NCBI GenBank assembly: GCA_015180985.1
Contig: CP054185.1
Coordinates: 2,541,225 to 2,605,224, forward strand
Source of the DNA: Flammeovirgaceae bacterium
Lineage (GTDB): Bacteria; Bacteroidota; Bacteroidia; Cytophagales; Cyclobacteriaceae
Direction of reading: 5' to 3'
Length of the DNA: 64,000 nt
Of the stretch, positions 51,067 to 61,040 are shown in pieces. The position numbers and the translations under genes were made by a program. The notes under the pieces are model-generated. The model had not been told where the DNA came from. It searched no databases and saw only the letters and a list, made by a program, of their open reading frames with translations. Position 1 is the first letter of the stretch, and every line of letters begins with the position of its first letter.

Positions 51067-54000
51067 ATGAAAAAGTTTTGTAGTGTTATCCTGCTCATTC
51101 TGGCAGGACTTGTAACCTTTTCGCAAGTCCCTGATACCGTTTTTAAACAAGTTAAATTCCGAAACATCGGGCCCTTTCGAGGGGGGCGTTCGGTATGCAC
51201 CAGCGGGGTCATCAACGACCCGCTGACCTATTATATGGGCACCACCGGTGGCGGGCTGTGGAAAACGGATGATGCCGGAATAAAATGGACGAATATTTCC
51301 GATGGCTATTTCAAAACCGGATCGGTAGGAGCAGTGGCTGTTTCCGAAAGCGATCCGAATATTGTGTATGTGGGCATGGGTGAACATGCGCCCCGCGGTG
51401 TGATGACATCCTATGGCGATGGCGTTTACAAATCGTATGATGGCGGCAAAACCTGGAAACACATGGGGCTGGAAAAAACGCAGCAGATTTCCCGCATCGC
51501 CATCCATCCCAAAAATCCCGACATTGTATATGTGGCCGCCCAAGGTGCAATTAACGGCCCAACCCAGGAGCGCGGTATCTACAAATCAACCGATGGGGGC
51601 GCTACCTGGAAACGGGTGCTGTTTGTTAACGATTTAACCGGCTGCTCCGAACTTTCAATGGACTACAACAACCCACGGGTGCTTTATGCCGCTATGTGGC
51701 ACCACCAGCGCTTGCCCTGGAAAGTAATCAGTGGCGGTCCGGGCAGCGGCTTATATAAATCGACTGACGCGGGAGAAACCTGGCAAAAAATTCATACCGG
51801 CCTGCCAAAAGAAATGGGTAAGATGGCTATAGCCGTGTGCCGCTCCAACTCTGATAAAGTATATGCGCTTATTGAAAGCGATTCCGACAAAGGGCTGGGC
51901 GGATTGTTCGTATCCGAGAATGGCGGTAAAAACTGGTCGAAAGTAAGTGGAGACAACCGCCTGGTACAGCGGGCGTGGTATTACATTGAAGTGTTTCCTG
52001 ATCCGCAAAACGACAATGTGGTGTATGTACTCAGTGCACCGGCCCTGCGATCAATCGATGGCGGCAAAACATGGGAAAACATTGCCGGCCCGCATGGCGA
52101 CTATCACGACATGTGGATCAATCCGAGTAACTCAAAGAATATCGCTATTGCCGATGATGGCGGTGTAGGGATCAGTTTTAATTACGGAAAGTCGTGGTCA
52201 TCGCAATACAACATGCCCACGGGCCAGTTTTACCGCATCAATGTAGATAACATGTTTCCGTATCGGATTTACAGCGGCCAGCAGGACAATACTACGGTGC
52301 GCATCGAGAACATGGCGCTGGGTCGTTATGGCATTACCCAGGAAAACTGGACCTACTCGGCAGGCGGAGAGAGCGCCTTTCAGGCGTTTAACCCTGATGA
52401 TCCGCGTTATGTGCTGGGCGGAAGTTACCTGGGAACCATCGAGGTACTGGATTCCCGTTCCAATGCAGGTACCAATATTATGGCGGCACCCATACAATAC
52501 CTGGGCCGCGATGCAAAAGACATGAAATACCGCTTTAACTGGAATGCCCCCATCATCTGGTCTAAACACGAACCCAACACTTTTTACCACGGATCACAAT
52601 ATTTGTTGCGCACCCGCGATATGGGCAAAACCTGGGAAGAAGCATCACCCGATTTAACCCGCAATGAAAAGGAAAAGCAGGGAAAGATGGGCGGACCTTA
52701 CACCAACGAAGCGGTTGGTGCCGAAAACTACGGAACGCTTAGCTATGTAATGGAGTCGCCAACGGAAAAAGGCGTTATCTGGACCGGCAGCGATGACGGA
52801 CTGGTTTACGTTACCCGTGATAATGGAAAAAGCTGGACTAACCTAACTCCCAAAGGTTTGCCCGAGTGTTTGATAAATTCCATTGAAATATCTCCGCACA
52901 ACCCCTCAACGGTTTACATAGCTACAACCCGCTATAAATTCAACGACTTTACACCGGCCATCTACAAAACAACTGACGGTGGCAAAACCTGGACGAACAT
53001 CAGTAAGGGAATTCCGTATGGAGCCTATACCCGTGTGGTGCGTGAAGATGATAAACGGAAAGACCTGCTCTTTGCCGGAACGGAAACCGGATTTTATGTT
53101 TCCTGGAACGGGGGATTGAACTGGCAACAACTTCAATTAAATCTTCCGGTAACGCCCATTACCGATTTAATGATCAAGCATGGCGACCTGATTGTAGCCA
53201 CCATGGGCAGGGCCTTTTGGATTTTAGACGATCTGGCACCAATCCGTCAACATAATCTCACTGAAACAGCATTAAAACTGTATAAGCCCGATGATGCCAT
53301 TACCGGCAACTGGTGGAGTGCGCTCAACGATCCGGCCGAAGACTTTGAAGGCACGGATCCGTTTAGCGGGGTGAACCCGGCCAATGGCGTTACTATCTAT
53401 TTTAACCTGCCTAAACTGGCCGATTCGGTACATATTACCCTTGAAATCCGCGATGCGGCCGGAAACCCGGTGCGGCAGTTCACCTCAAAACCCGATGAAT
53501 CTTTTCAATCCTATGCCGGTGGGCCCCGGGCCGAACCTGTGTTACCCAAAGTAAAGGGCTTAAACCGCTTTGTATGGGATATGCGCTACGCTACCATGAT
53601 CGGCATCCCGAATGCATATATCGAAGCCAGTTACCGGGGGCATAAGGCGCCACCGGGTACCTATACACTTGTACTGAAGCAGGATAAGACCGAATTGAAA
53701 AATGAATGCAGGATTTTACCCAATCCGCATTACGAAGTAAGCCCCGAAACGTACCGGGAGTACCATGAGTTTATGTCGGGCATGGAACGTGCTTTAAATG
53801 ATATGCACAGAAAAGTGAATGCCATTTACCGAATGCGCCAGCAGCTTGAAGAAATCATTAAGGAAATGGGCGATGAACCGAAGTATGCTGCGCTTAAGAA
53901 AGAAGGAGAGGCCCTTGTAAAAAAAATGCAGGCCTGGGATGAGGATATGGTGCAACGTAAATCGAAAGCCTACGATGATGTGGAGAATTTCCCGAATAAG

Positions 54001-54210
54001 TTTACCGCCAATTACATGTTCCTGATTAACCAAACGGAAAGCGAAATACCCAGGGTAAATCAGCCTTCGCGCGACCGCCATGCCGAACTGATGAAGGAGT
54101 GGGTTGCACTTAACACACGAGCCCAGGAAATTACCGACCGGGATGTGCCTGCGTTTACCCGTAAATTGTGGGATGCCGGAATAGGGGCCGTACGGGTTTT
54201 CGCTAAATAA
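51067..54210 (+). CDS. Secreted VPS10/sortilin-like BNR-repeat protein, paralog
   Basis: 1047 aa with a signal peptide (ending AGLVTFSQ). Like the protein at 7482-10559 it has many Asp-box blades ([37 protein letters not shown]) and a similar order: propeller, then [10 protein letters not shown], a beta segment containing [14 protein letters not shown], and a helical C-terminus. The matching landmarks ([16 protein letters not shown]) suggest an ancient duplicate. No glycosidase catalytic residues are evident. A single-gene unit. Confidence 0.85.
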   Translation: MKKFCSVILLILAGLVTFSQVPDTVFKQVKFRNIGPFRGGRSVCTSGVINDPLTYYMGTTGGGLWKTDDAGIKWTNISDGYFKTGSVGAVAVSESDPNIVYVGMGEHAPRGVMTSYGDGVYKSYDGGKTWKHMGLEKTQQISRIAIHPKNPDIVYVAAQGAINGPTQERGIYKSTDGGATWKRVLFVNDLTGCSELSMDYNNPRVLYAAMWHHQRLPWKVISGGPGSGLYKSTDAGETWQKIHTGLPKEMGKMAIAVCRSNSDKVYALIESDSDKGLGGLFVSENGGKNWSKVSGDNRLVQRAWYYIEVFPDPQNDNVVYVLSAPALRSIDGGKTWENIAGPHGDYHDMWINPSNSKNIAIADDGGVGISFNYGKSWSSQYNMPTGQFYRINVDNMFPYRIYSGQQDNTTVRIENMALGRYGITQENWTYSAGGESAFQAFNPDDPRYVLGGSYLGTIEVLDSRSNAGTNIMAAPIQYLGRDAKDMKYRFNWNAPIIWSKHEPNTFYHGSQYLLRTRDMGKTWEEASPDLTRNEKEKQGKMGGPYTNEAVGAENYGTLSYVMESPTEKGVIWTGSDDGLVYVTRDNGKSWTNLTPKGLPECLINSIEISPHNPSTVYIATTRYKFNDFTPAIYKTTDGGKTWTNISKGIPYGAYTRVVREDDKRKDLLFAGTETGFYVSWNGGLNWQQLQLNLPVTPITDLMIKHGDLIVATMGRAFWILDDLAPIRQHNLTETALKLYKPDDAITGNWWSALNDPAEDFEGTDPFSGVNPANGVTIYFNLPKLADSVHITLEIRDAAGNPVRQFTSKPDESFQSYAGGPRAEPVLPKVKGLNRFVWDMRYATMIGIPNAYIEASYRGHKAPPGTYTLVLKQDKTELKNECRILPNPHYEVSPETYREYHEFMSGMERALNDMHRKVNAIYRMRQQLEEIIKEMGDEPKYAALKKEGEALVKKMQAWDEDMVQRKSKAYDDVENFPNKFTANYMFLINQTESEIPRVNQPSRDRHAELMKEWVALNTRAQEITDRDVPAFTRKLWDAGIGAVRVFAK

Positions 54211-54274
54211 ATCAGCGTAAACATATTTTGCGGCTAAAGCAAACCTTTTCGGGCCGGATGTGTTTTTTGATTGT

Positions 54275-54943
54275 ATGGAAAAGACTACCCGCTCAACCCG
54301 TAAGTCGCGCAAGCCTGCCGATGACAACATAAGGAAAGCCTATATTACCTATCTTCTTTCCAACGGTAAACAACCGCCATCGGTGTTTAAATTTTGTAAG
54401 GAAGAAGGTATTACCGAAGAAGCATTCTATAATACAGCCGGCTCTTTCGAAGCCCTGGAGGGCATTATCTGGAAAGGGTTTATCGACAAAACCATCGCTG
54501 CCGTGCAGGCTGACAGCGAGTACCAGTCTTTTAAATTGAGGGAGCGTATTCTGACCTTTTATTTTGCATTGCTTGAAGAACTTAAAGCTAACCGGAGTTT
54601 TGTACTACTCACATTGAAAGGCGATGGCCACTTTGATAAAGTACCCGCCCTGCTTCACCCGTTTAAAAAATCATTTGAAGCGTTTATCGAAAATCTTGTG
54701 AACGAAGGAAAGTCAACCGGTGAAATTGCCAAACGACCATACCTTGATAAAAGTTACCCGCACTTGTTCTGGCTGCACATGGTGTTTATCTTATTTTTTT
54801 GGATTAAAGACGCTTCACCCGGTTTTGAGAAAACCGATGCAGTGGTTGAAAAATCGGTTAACCTTGCCTTCGATTTAATCGGTAAAGGTGCTGTTGATTC
54901 GGCTATTGATTTTGCCAGGTTTATGTACCAGTCCGTTAAATAG
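54275..54943 (+). CDS. TetR-family transcriptional regulator
   Basis: 222 aa from ATG 54275. The N-terminal 55 residues form a helix-turn-helix of TetR type (NIRKAYITYLLSNGKQPPSV, then EEGITEEAFYNTAGSFEAL), and the remainder is a helical ligand/dimer domain (LTLKGDGHFDKVPALLHPF). The inducer is unknown. It precedes an AarF kinase gene by 17 bases, an association that suggests it controls that gene. No operator palindrome was recognised upstream. Confidence 0.82.
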   Translation: MEKTTRSTRKSRKPADDNIRKAYITYLLSNGKQPPSVFKFCKEEGITEEAFYNTAGSFEALEGIIWKGFIDKTIAAVQADSEYQSFKLRERILTFYFALLEELKANRSFVLLTLKGDGHFDKVPALLHPFKKSFEAFIENLVNEGKSTGEIAKRPYLDKSYPHLFWLHMVFILFFWIKDASPGFEKTDAVVEKSVNLAFDLIGKGAVDSAIDFARFMYQSVK

Positions 54944-54960
54944 AGTGTTGTAACCGTATA

Positions 54961-56265
54961 ATGAAAGAATACAACAAAATACCGGTTACCCGTGCTCAGC
55001 GCACGGGCAAATTTTTAACTACGGGCGCTAAAATCGGTACTAACTACCTCAAACACTTCGGGCGTAAACTAATTAACCCCGCCAGCAGCCGTGAACTATT
55101 GCATGAAGATAATGCCCGCGACATCTATAATTCACTCAGCGAGCTTAAGGGCAGCGCCCTGAAAGTAGCCCAGATGCTGAGCATGGATAAAAACCTGCTG
55201 CCGGCAGCTTACCAGCAAAAATTTGCGATGGCCCAGTACAGCGCGCCACCCTTATCGTATCCGCTGGTAGTTAAAACATTCCGCTCACACTTTGGTAAAG
55301 GACCAGATGAGTTGTTTGATACGTTTACTAAAAAAGCCGTAAACGCAGCTTCAATGGGCCAGGTGCACCAGGCAACACGGGGTTCAAAAAAGCTTGCTGT
55401 TAAAGTGCAATACCCGGGTGTAGGCGATAGTGTAAAGGCTGACCTGGCCATGGTTAAACCTATCGCGCTAAGCATGTTTAACCTTAATCCGGCTGAGTAT
55501 GATGAATTTATTCAGGAAGTTGAACACCGCATGCTCGAAGAAACCGACTATGAACTGGAGCTCAGGCGGTCGATGGAATTATCCCAGGCCACGCGGCACA
55601 TAGCCAATCTGGTGTTCCCGACCTACTACCCTGAATTTTCCTCGCCCAGGATTCTGGTAATGGACTGGCTCGATGGCCAGCCGCTGGGCGAAGCGCTTAA
55701 ACGTGGCTTGCCAACCGCTAAGGCTAAAAAGGCAGGGCAGGCCTTATGGGATTTCTATCATTTCCAGATGCATACCTTAAAAGCTGTGCATGCTGACCCG
55801 CACCCCGGCAATTTTATAATCACCCCCGATTACAAACTCGGTATTATCGACTTTGGCTGCGTAAAGGTTATTCCGGAGTCGTTTTATAAACTGTATTTTC
55901 AGCTTCTCGATCCGGAATTGCTAACCGATGAAAAAAGAAAACTGAATGTGTTCTTTAAATTGAGGTTTATTCACGAAAGCGATTCTGCTGGCGAGAAGAA
56001 ATTTTTTGAGCGGCTGTTCACGCAGCTTGTTGAACTGCTCAACCGACCTTTCAGAACCGAATCATTCAATTTTGCCGACAAAACCTATTTTGATGAATTG
56101 TTTGCCTTTGGCGAAAGGTTATCTAAAATGAAAGAACTCCGCGAATCAAAGAAACCCCGGGGCGTTCGTGATGCACTCTACATTAATAGAACGTACTTTG
56201 GTTTATACAACATTCTTCACGATCTAAAGGCACAGGTTAATACAGGCCGGCTAAATCTTGATTAG
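54961..56265 (+). CDS. AarF/UbiB (ABC1) family atypical protein kinase
   Basis: 434 aa. The family motifs are visible. The KxGQ-type helix appears as LKVAQMLSMD (Gly replaced by Ala), followed by the Ala/Ser nucleotide loop AASMGQVHQA, the lysine in LAVKVQYPGV, the catalytic HADPHPGNF with IIDFGC, and EETDYELEL. In bacteria and mitochondria this family supports quinone synthesis through an ATPase activity. Cytoplasmic or membrane-associated; no transmembrane helix. Likely an operon with the TetR gene. Confidence 0.88.
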   Translation: MKEYNKIPVTRAQRTGKFLTTGAKIGTNYLKHFGRKLINPASSRELLHEDNARDIYNSLSELKGSALKVAQMLSMDKNLLPAAYQQKFAMAQYSAPPLSYPLVVKTFRSHFGKGPDELFDTFTKKAVNAASMGQVHQATRGSKKLAVKVQYPGVGDSVKADLAMVKPIALSMFNLNPAEYDEFIQEVEHRMLEETDYELELRRSMELSQATRHIANLVFPTYYPEFSSPRILVMDWLDGQPLGEALKRGLPTAKAKKAGQALWDFYHFQMHTLKAVHADPHPGNFIITPDYKLGIIDFGCVKVIPESFYKLYFQLLDPELLTDEKRKLNVFFKLRFIHESDSAGEKKFFERLFTQLVELLNRPFRTESFNFADKTYFDELFAFGERLSKMKELRESKKPRGVRDALYINRTYFGLYNILHDLKAQVNTGRLNLD

Positions 56266-56353
56266 CAGCAACTGATACCTTAAGACCCGGGCACATCCAC
56301 ACACCGGCTTGCTTAAATGCTATTTAGCCTGCAGATTTGCGGCCGGCTCCGGT

Positions 56354-57637
56354 ATGCTAACCTCGTATCATCAAGCACTCGATTTCCTTTATGCCACGCT
56401 ACCCATGTACCAGCGAGTTGGCGCTGTGGCTTACAAAAAAGATTTGACCAATACCCTTGCGTTGTGCAATGAGCTTGACCAGCCACAAAATAAGTTTAAA
56501 TCCGTGCATATTGCCGGCACGAACGGGAAAGGTTCCAGCTCGCACATGATTGCTTCCGTACTGCAGGAAGCAGGTTACAAAACCGGTTTATACACATCGC
56601 CTCATTTAAAATCGTTTACCGAACGCATTCGGATCAACGGCCAGGAAGTGTACCCTGATTTTGTTGTCGGTTTCGTTAACCGTATGCGATCAGTAATTGA
56701 AAAAATAAAGCCTTCTTTTTTTGAAACCACAGTGGCCATGGCCTTCGACTACTTTGCCCGGCAGCAGGTGGATATTGCCGTTGTTGAAGTCGGGTTGGGC
56801 GGCCGGCTCGATTCAACGAATGTAATTACCCCGTTAGTTTCTTTGATAACCAACATCGGCTTCGACCACACCGATATGCTTGGCGAAACGCTAAGCCAGA
56901 TTGCTGTTGAAAAGGCCGGTATCATCAAACCGGATACACCGGTGGTCATCAGCGAACAACAGGATGAAACAACACCGGTCTTTTTACAAAAAGCAAATGA
57001 ATGCAAGGCACCAATTTTCTTTGCCCAGGATGAATATCAGGTAACAAAAAATGAAACAGGTTACCACGTTTTGTATCAAGGTGTGGTTCGGTTTAAGCAC
57101 CTTAAATTAGCCCTGGGAGGTAACTACCAGCAAAAAAATCTTTACGGAGTTTTAAAAACGCTGGATGTATTGCGACAGCGAGGTTTCGCGATAACAGATG
57201 AACATATCATTAACGGCTTGGAAATGGTAACTACCAACACCGGCCTTAAAGGGCGATGGCAGATACTTGGAACCATGCCCCTGATCATTTGCGATACCGC
57301 CCACAATGCGGAAGGGTTAAACGAAGTGGTTGATCAAATCAGGCAGCAACCCCATCGGGCACTCTATATAGTATTCGGCATGGTAAGAGATAAACAGCCT
57401 GAAAAAATTTTGAGCATGCTACCGAAAGAAGCAACCTATTTCTTTTGCCAGGCACACATACCCCGTGCAATGGATGCCGGTGAACTGATGCGTAAGGCTG
57501 AGGCATTCGGGTTGACGGGTACGGTTGTACCCGATGTGAATCAGGCCATTACCCTGGCAAAAGCACTGGCCACTTCAGATGATTTGATTTTCATTGGTGG
57601 AAGCACTTTTGTTGTAGCTGAAATTAACGATTTGTAA
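56354..57637 (+). CDS. folC: Folylpolyglutamate/dihydrofolate synthase
   Basis: 427 aa from ATG 56354. The P-loop GTNGKGS lies at residues 55-61, followed by SPHLKSFTERIRING and the Mur-ligase core (VEVGLGGRLDSTNVI; GFDHTDMLG; EKAGIIKP). A C-terminal glutamate-binding domain contains DTAHNAEGL. It adds glutamate to folates, and may also make dihydrofolate. The stop overlaps the trmB start as TAATG, a coupled pair. Confidence 0.96.
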   Translation: MLTSYHQALDFLYATLPMYQRVGAVAYKKDLTNTLALCNELDQPQNKFKSVHIAGTNGKGSSSHMIASVLQEAGYKTGLYTSPHLKSFTERIRINGQEVYPDFVVGFVNRMRSVIEKIKPSFFETTVAMAFDYFARQQVDIAVVEVGLGGRLDSTNVITPLVSLITNIGFDHTDMLGETLSQIAVEKAGIIKPDTPVVISEQQDETTPVFLQKANECKAPIFFAQDEYQVTKNETGYHVLYQGVVRFKHLKLALGGNYQQKNLYGVLKTLDVLRQRGFAITDEHIINGLEMVTTNTGLKGRWQILGTMPLIICDTAHNAEGLNEVVDQIRQQPHRALYIVFGMVRDKQPEKILSMLPKEATYFFCQAHIPRAMDAGELMRKAEAFGLTGTVVPDVNQAITLAKALATSDDLIFIGGSTFVVAEINDL

Positions 57638-58299
57638 TGAAACGAAAAAAAGAGCGCTTCCGCATAATTGAAGAAAGGCAAAACGTTATTGAACCTTCCA
57701 AAACAAACTACCACAACATAAAAGGTAAGTGGCATGCTCATTTCGGAAATACTAATCCGATTACGGTTGAACTGGCCTGCGGAAGGGGTGAGTATTCAGT
57801 GAACCTGGCCCGGATGTTTCCGGATAAAAATTTTATTGGGGTTGATATTAAAGGCGACAGGATATGGAAAGGAAGTACATGGGCTGTTGAACTTAATCTT
57901 ACCAACGTGGCCTTTCTGCGCACGCAGATATTGCTTATTGAATCGTTCTTTGCTAAAGGCGAGATTGACGAACTTTGGATCACATTCCCTGATCCGCGGC
58001 CGCGCAAACGCGACATCAAACGCAGGCTTACCAGCCCGCGCTTTCTTAATTTTTATAAGAACCTGCTAAAGCCATCCGGGTACTTGCGGCTAAAAACCGA
58101 TAACACCATTCTGTTCGATTATACCCTTGAGGTACTGAATGAACGCAACGATATTGCCGACCTGGCTTTTACCCACAATTTGTACGCATCCGACCTGCAG
58201 GCTGAATGCTTTGATATTAAAACACGGTACGAGGAAGAGTTTGCGGCTAAAGGCGAATCAATCAAATACCTGCGCTTCCGGTTTACACAGGTTTCATAA
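57637..58299 (+). CDS. trmB: tRNA (guanine-N7)-methyltransferase
   Basis: 220 aa SAM-dependent enzyme that makes m7G46 in tRNA. The SAM motif VELACGRGEYSVNLA and the signature segment WITFPDPRPRKRDIKRRL are typical of TrmB, as is the closing FRFTQ. Length matches the Bacteroidota form. ATG overlaps folC by one base. Confidence 0.96.
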   Translation: MKRKKERFRIIEERQNVIEPSKTNYHNIKGKWHAHFGNTNPITVELACGRGEYSVNLARMFPDKNFIGVDIKGDRIWKGSTWAVELNLTNVAFLRTQILLIESFFAKGEIDELWITFPDPRPRKRDIKRRLTSPRFLNFYKNLLKPSGYLRLKTDNTILFDYTLEVLNERNDIADLAFTHNLYASDLQAECFDIKTRYEEEFAAKGESIKYLRFRFTQVS

Positions 58300-58343
58300 C
58301 AATTCCATAACACGGCCATGACCGGTAAGTAACAGCCGGACAA

Positions 58344-58351
58344 TACTTTTG
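58344..58351 (+). promoter_or_regulatory. -7 element for the LpxH-like gene
   Basis: TACTTTTG matches TAnnTTTG exactly, 74 bases before the ATG at 58426, leaving a leader long enough for the hairpin at 58379-58413. Confidence 0.5.
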
Positions 58352-58378
58352 TGCTGGTAATACGTCTTCATAGGTTTA

Positions 58379-58413
58379 GGTATTCCTGAAGGCCCGCGGG
58401 TCTTCGGGAATCC
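58379..58413 (+). promoter_or_regulatory. Strong leader hairpin before the LpxH-like gene
   Basis: A near-perfect hairpin runs from 58379 to 58413: ATTCC/GGAAT, GAAG/CTTC and CCC/GGG, with two G-U pairs and one bulged base. It ends 12 bases before the ATG and is not followed by a T run, so it is probably not a simple terminator; translation control is possible. Confidence 0.55.
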
Positions 58414-58425
58414 TCTTATCAAAAC

Positions 58426-59280
58426 ATGGGTAAACACAAAAGGCGGAAGCCCGAAATTGTAATTCTCTCCGATATTCACCTTGGCACATATGGCTGCCAT
58501 GCCGAAGAACTTCTCCGTTATCTGAAGACCATCAAGCCTAAAAAACTGATCCTCAATGGCGATATTATCGACATGTGGCAGTTCAGCAAACACTACTGGC
58601 CAAAGTCGCACATGCAGGTGATAAAACACATTACCGGTTTGCTGGCCAAGGGCACAAAAATAATTTACCTCACCGGCAACCACGATGAAATGCTGAGAAA
58701 GTTTGCCGGCTTCAGGCTCGGATCATTTCAGATTGAAAACAAAGTTGTACTGAAACTTAATGGTAAACGCGCCTGGGTATTTCATGGCGATGTGTTTGAC
58801 GTTACCATGAAATACTCCAAGTGGCTGGCTAAACTGGGGGCTGTTGGTTATGACACGCTGATTTTGATTAACACGTTTGTGAACTGGTGCCTGAAAAAAG
58901 TGGGGCGTGAACGCATTTCATTATCCAAGCGGGTGAAAGACAGTGTAAAGACGGCTGTGAAATTCATTAATGACTTCGAAAAAACCGCAGCCGATATTGC
59001 CATTTCGAACGGGTACAACTTTGTGGTTTGCGGACATATACACCAACCCGAAATAAAAACCATAGAGAACGAGCGCGGGCAGGTAACCTATTTAAACTCA
59101 GGAGACTGGGTTGAAAACCTGACGGCCCTTGAATATGACGGAACCGACTGGAGTATTTACCGTTACCGCGATGACGCCTATGCTAAATCAGTTAAACTGC
59201 CGAAACGTTTACGCGATAAACTGGATAATGACGAAATTTTCAAAGACCTTGTTAACGAATTCCTGACAACCCGGAAGTGA
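58426..59280 (+). CDS. Metallophosphoesterase, UDP-2,3-diacylglucosamine diphosphatase-like
   Basis: 284 aa. All metal-binding motifs of the calcineurin-like phosphoesterase fold are present: SDIHLG, NGDIIDMW, GNHDE, HGDVFD and GHIHQP. The overall length and the internal helical insertion (YDTLILINTFVNWCLKK) resemble the LpxH-like group that Bacteroidota use in place of classical LpxH in lipid A synthesis. It therefore may cleave UDP-diacylglucosamine to lipid X. It overlaps the next gene by four bases (GTGA), and a glycosyltransferase follows. Confidence 0.82.
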   Translation: MGKHKRRKPEIVILSDIHLGTYGCHAEELLRYLKTIKPKKLILNGDIIDMWQFSKHYWPKSHMQVIKHITGLLAKGTKIIYLTGNHDEMLRKFAGFRLGSFQIENKVVLKLNGKRAWVFHGDVFDVTMKYSKWLAKLGAVGYDTLILINTFVNWCLKKVGRERISLSKRVKDSVKTAVKFINDFEKTAADIAISNGYNFVVCGHIHQPEIKTIENERGQVTYLNSGDWVENLTALEYDGTDWSIYRYRDDAYAKSVKLPKRLRDKLDNDEIFKDLVNEFLTTRK

Positions 59281-60272
59281 AGATTTTGTATGCCATTCAG
59301 GGAACCGGCAACGGGCACATTGCGCGGGCCGAAGATGTAGTGCCTGTTCTGCGCGATTACGGTTCACTTGATCTGTTTGTAAGCGGGGCGCAGGCCGACA
59401 TCAATTTACCTTACCCGGTTAAATATAAATCCAAAGGCCTGAGTTTTTACTTTGGTAAAAAGGGCGGGGTGGATATACTGAAAACATTTAAGCAGAACAG
59501 TTCTAAAGCCGTTTTCCGGGAAATCAAAAGTTTCCCGGCCGAAAAGTATGATTTGATAATTAATGACTTTGAACCCATATCAGCCTGGTCGGCCCGGAAG
59601 AAAAAAATTTCCTGCATTGCATTAAGCCACCAGTCGGCCTTGCTCTCGAAAAAGGTGCCTGTGCCTAAACATTACGATCCGCTGGGCGATTGGATCTTGA
59701 ATAATTACGCACCTTCGGATGCTGCCGTGGGCTTTCATTTCGCCCGCTTCGACAAAAACATTTACACGCCCGTTATCCGCAAGAAGATACGGGAGGCGAA
59801 ATCACGGGTTACCGATCATTACACGGTTTACCTGCCTGCATATGACGACCGGAAACTGGTAGTACTTTTGTTAAAAATACCGAATGTACGGTGGCATGTG
59901 TTTTCCAAACATGCCCATAAACCGTATCACATCGGCAGGGTTTCGGTTTACCCGGTTAATAACGATGAATTTGTTGCCAGCATGGTAACGGCAAAAGGAA
60001 TTTTCTGCGGTGCCGGTTTTGAAACTCCGGCCGAGGCATTGTACCTCGGTAAAAAACTGCTGGTTGTGCCAATGAAAAAACAGTACGAGCAACACTACAA
60101 TGCCGAAGCCTTGCGCGAAATCGGAGTGCCGGTGCTGAAGAATGTAAAAAAGAAACGATTGCCGCAAATTATTGAATGGATTGAATCGGACCGACCGGTA
60201 GAACTAACATATCCTGACATTACGCGCCAGGCAGTTGAACACGCCCTGACACTGGGCGGAGTTCGGTTGTAG
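59277..60272 (+). CDS. Glycosyltransferase (MJ1255/teichoic-acid-like GT fold)
   Basis: 331 aa, starting at GTG 59277, which overlaps the previous stop as GTGA; the N-terminus KILYAIQGTGNGHIARAEDV is the nucleotide-sugar loop (GxGHxxRA) of GT-B enzymes. The C-terminal donor-binding part has GAGFETPAEALYLGKKLLVVP and KQYEQHYNAEAL. Such proteins occur next to LpxH-like phosphoesterases in Bacteroidota, suggesting an envelope glycolipid role, but the acceptor is unknown. No transmembrane helices. Confidence 0.82.
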   Translation: MKILYAIQGTGNGHIARAEDVVPVLRDYGSLDLFVSGAQADINLPYPVKYKSKGLSFYFGKKGGVDILKTFKQNSSKAVFREIKSFPAEKYDLIINDFEPISAWSARKKKISCIALSHQSALLSKKVPVPKHYDPLGDWILNNYAPSDAAVGFHFARFDKNIYTPVIRKKIREAKSRVTDHYTVYLPAYDDRKLVVLLLKIPNVRWHVFSKHAHKPYHIGRVSVYPVNNDEFVASMVTAKGIFCGAGFETPAEALYLGKKLLVVPMKKQYEQHYNAEALREIGVPVLKNVKKKRLPQIIEWIESDRPVELTYPDITRQAVEHALTLGGVRL

Positions 60273-60325
60273 TCGCATTCACATCATCGTAATTCAAAAA
60301 TAATCTGCAGGTAATGTTATGATTA

Positions 60326-60333
60326 TACCTTTC
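60326..60333 (+). promoter_or_regulatory. Candidate -7 element for the response regulator gene
   Basis: TACCTTTC matches TAnnTTTG except for its last base and lies 11 bases before the ATG at 60345. Confidence 0.35.
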
Positions 60334-60344
60334 GCATTTAACGG

Positions 60345-61040
60345 ATGCGAAAGAAAAAAAAATACCGCCTGCTGGTAGTGGATGATGACCAGGACATCCT
60401 GGAATTATTACGCTATAATCTTGAAAAGGAAGGCTACAAAGTAAAACTGGTAGCCGACAGCGCCAAAGCCATTGACACCGCATTGGAATTTCACCCGGAT
60501 CTGATCATACTGGATATCATGATGCCCCATCCTAATGGAATTAAATTGTGCCGTGACATACGCAAGCTGAATGATTTTCGTAACACTTATATATTTTTTT
60601 TAACGGCAAAATCCGAAGGGTACTATCAACAGGCAGCTCTCGATACCGGTGGCGATGACTTTATTGAAAAAGTTATGGGCTTACGGGCCCTGACACAAAA
60701 AGTAGCTACCGTGTTGCGTAAAAAGTTCACTATTCGTAAAAGCATAGCCGAACTCCGCGTAGGCAATCTCATTATCAACAGGCGATCGCAAACCGTTCTC
60801 TTTCAGGATAAACGGTTTGAGCTAAGTCGGCCTGAATTTGAATTGTTATTCTTTCTGGCACAAAACCCGGGAAAGGAAATAGCGGCAAACCAGCTCATGG
60901 GCAGCATCTGGGGATCTGAAAATTTTATTGCCGATGGATCAATCGAAATGTACATTCAAAACCTCACGCAAAAATTGGGTTTTAACCTGATTCATCGCAC
61001 ACCCGATTACCGGTACCGGTTTAATTCGGGTGTTGTTTAA
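60345..61040 (+). CDS. OmpR/PhoB-family response regulator (orphan)
   Basis: 231 aa. The receiver domain is canonical: acidic pocket D13-D15, phospho-acceptor D57 (LIILDIMMP), T87 and K109. A winged-helix DNA-binding domain follows (about 130-228: FELSRPEFELLFFLAQNPGK, then IEMYIQNLTQKLGF). It would bind promoters when phosphorylated. No histidine kinase gene is adjacent, so its partner is elsewhere. Its stop overlaps the minus-strand TrpF-like gene by four bases. Confidence 0.95.
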   Translation: MRKKKKYRLLVVDDDQDILELLRYNLEKEGYKVKLVADSAKAIDTALEFHPDLIILDIMMPHPNGIKLCRDIRKLNDFRNTYIFFLTAKSEGYYQQAALDTGGDDFIEKVMGLRALTQKVATVLRKKFTIRKSIAELRVGNLIINRRSQTVLFQDKRFELSRPEFELLFFLAQNPGKEIAANQLMGSIWGSENFIADGSIEMYIQNLTQKLGFNLIHRTPDYRYRFNSGVV

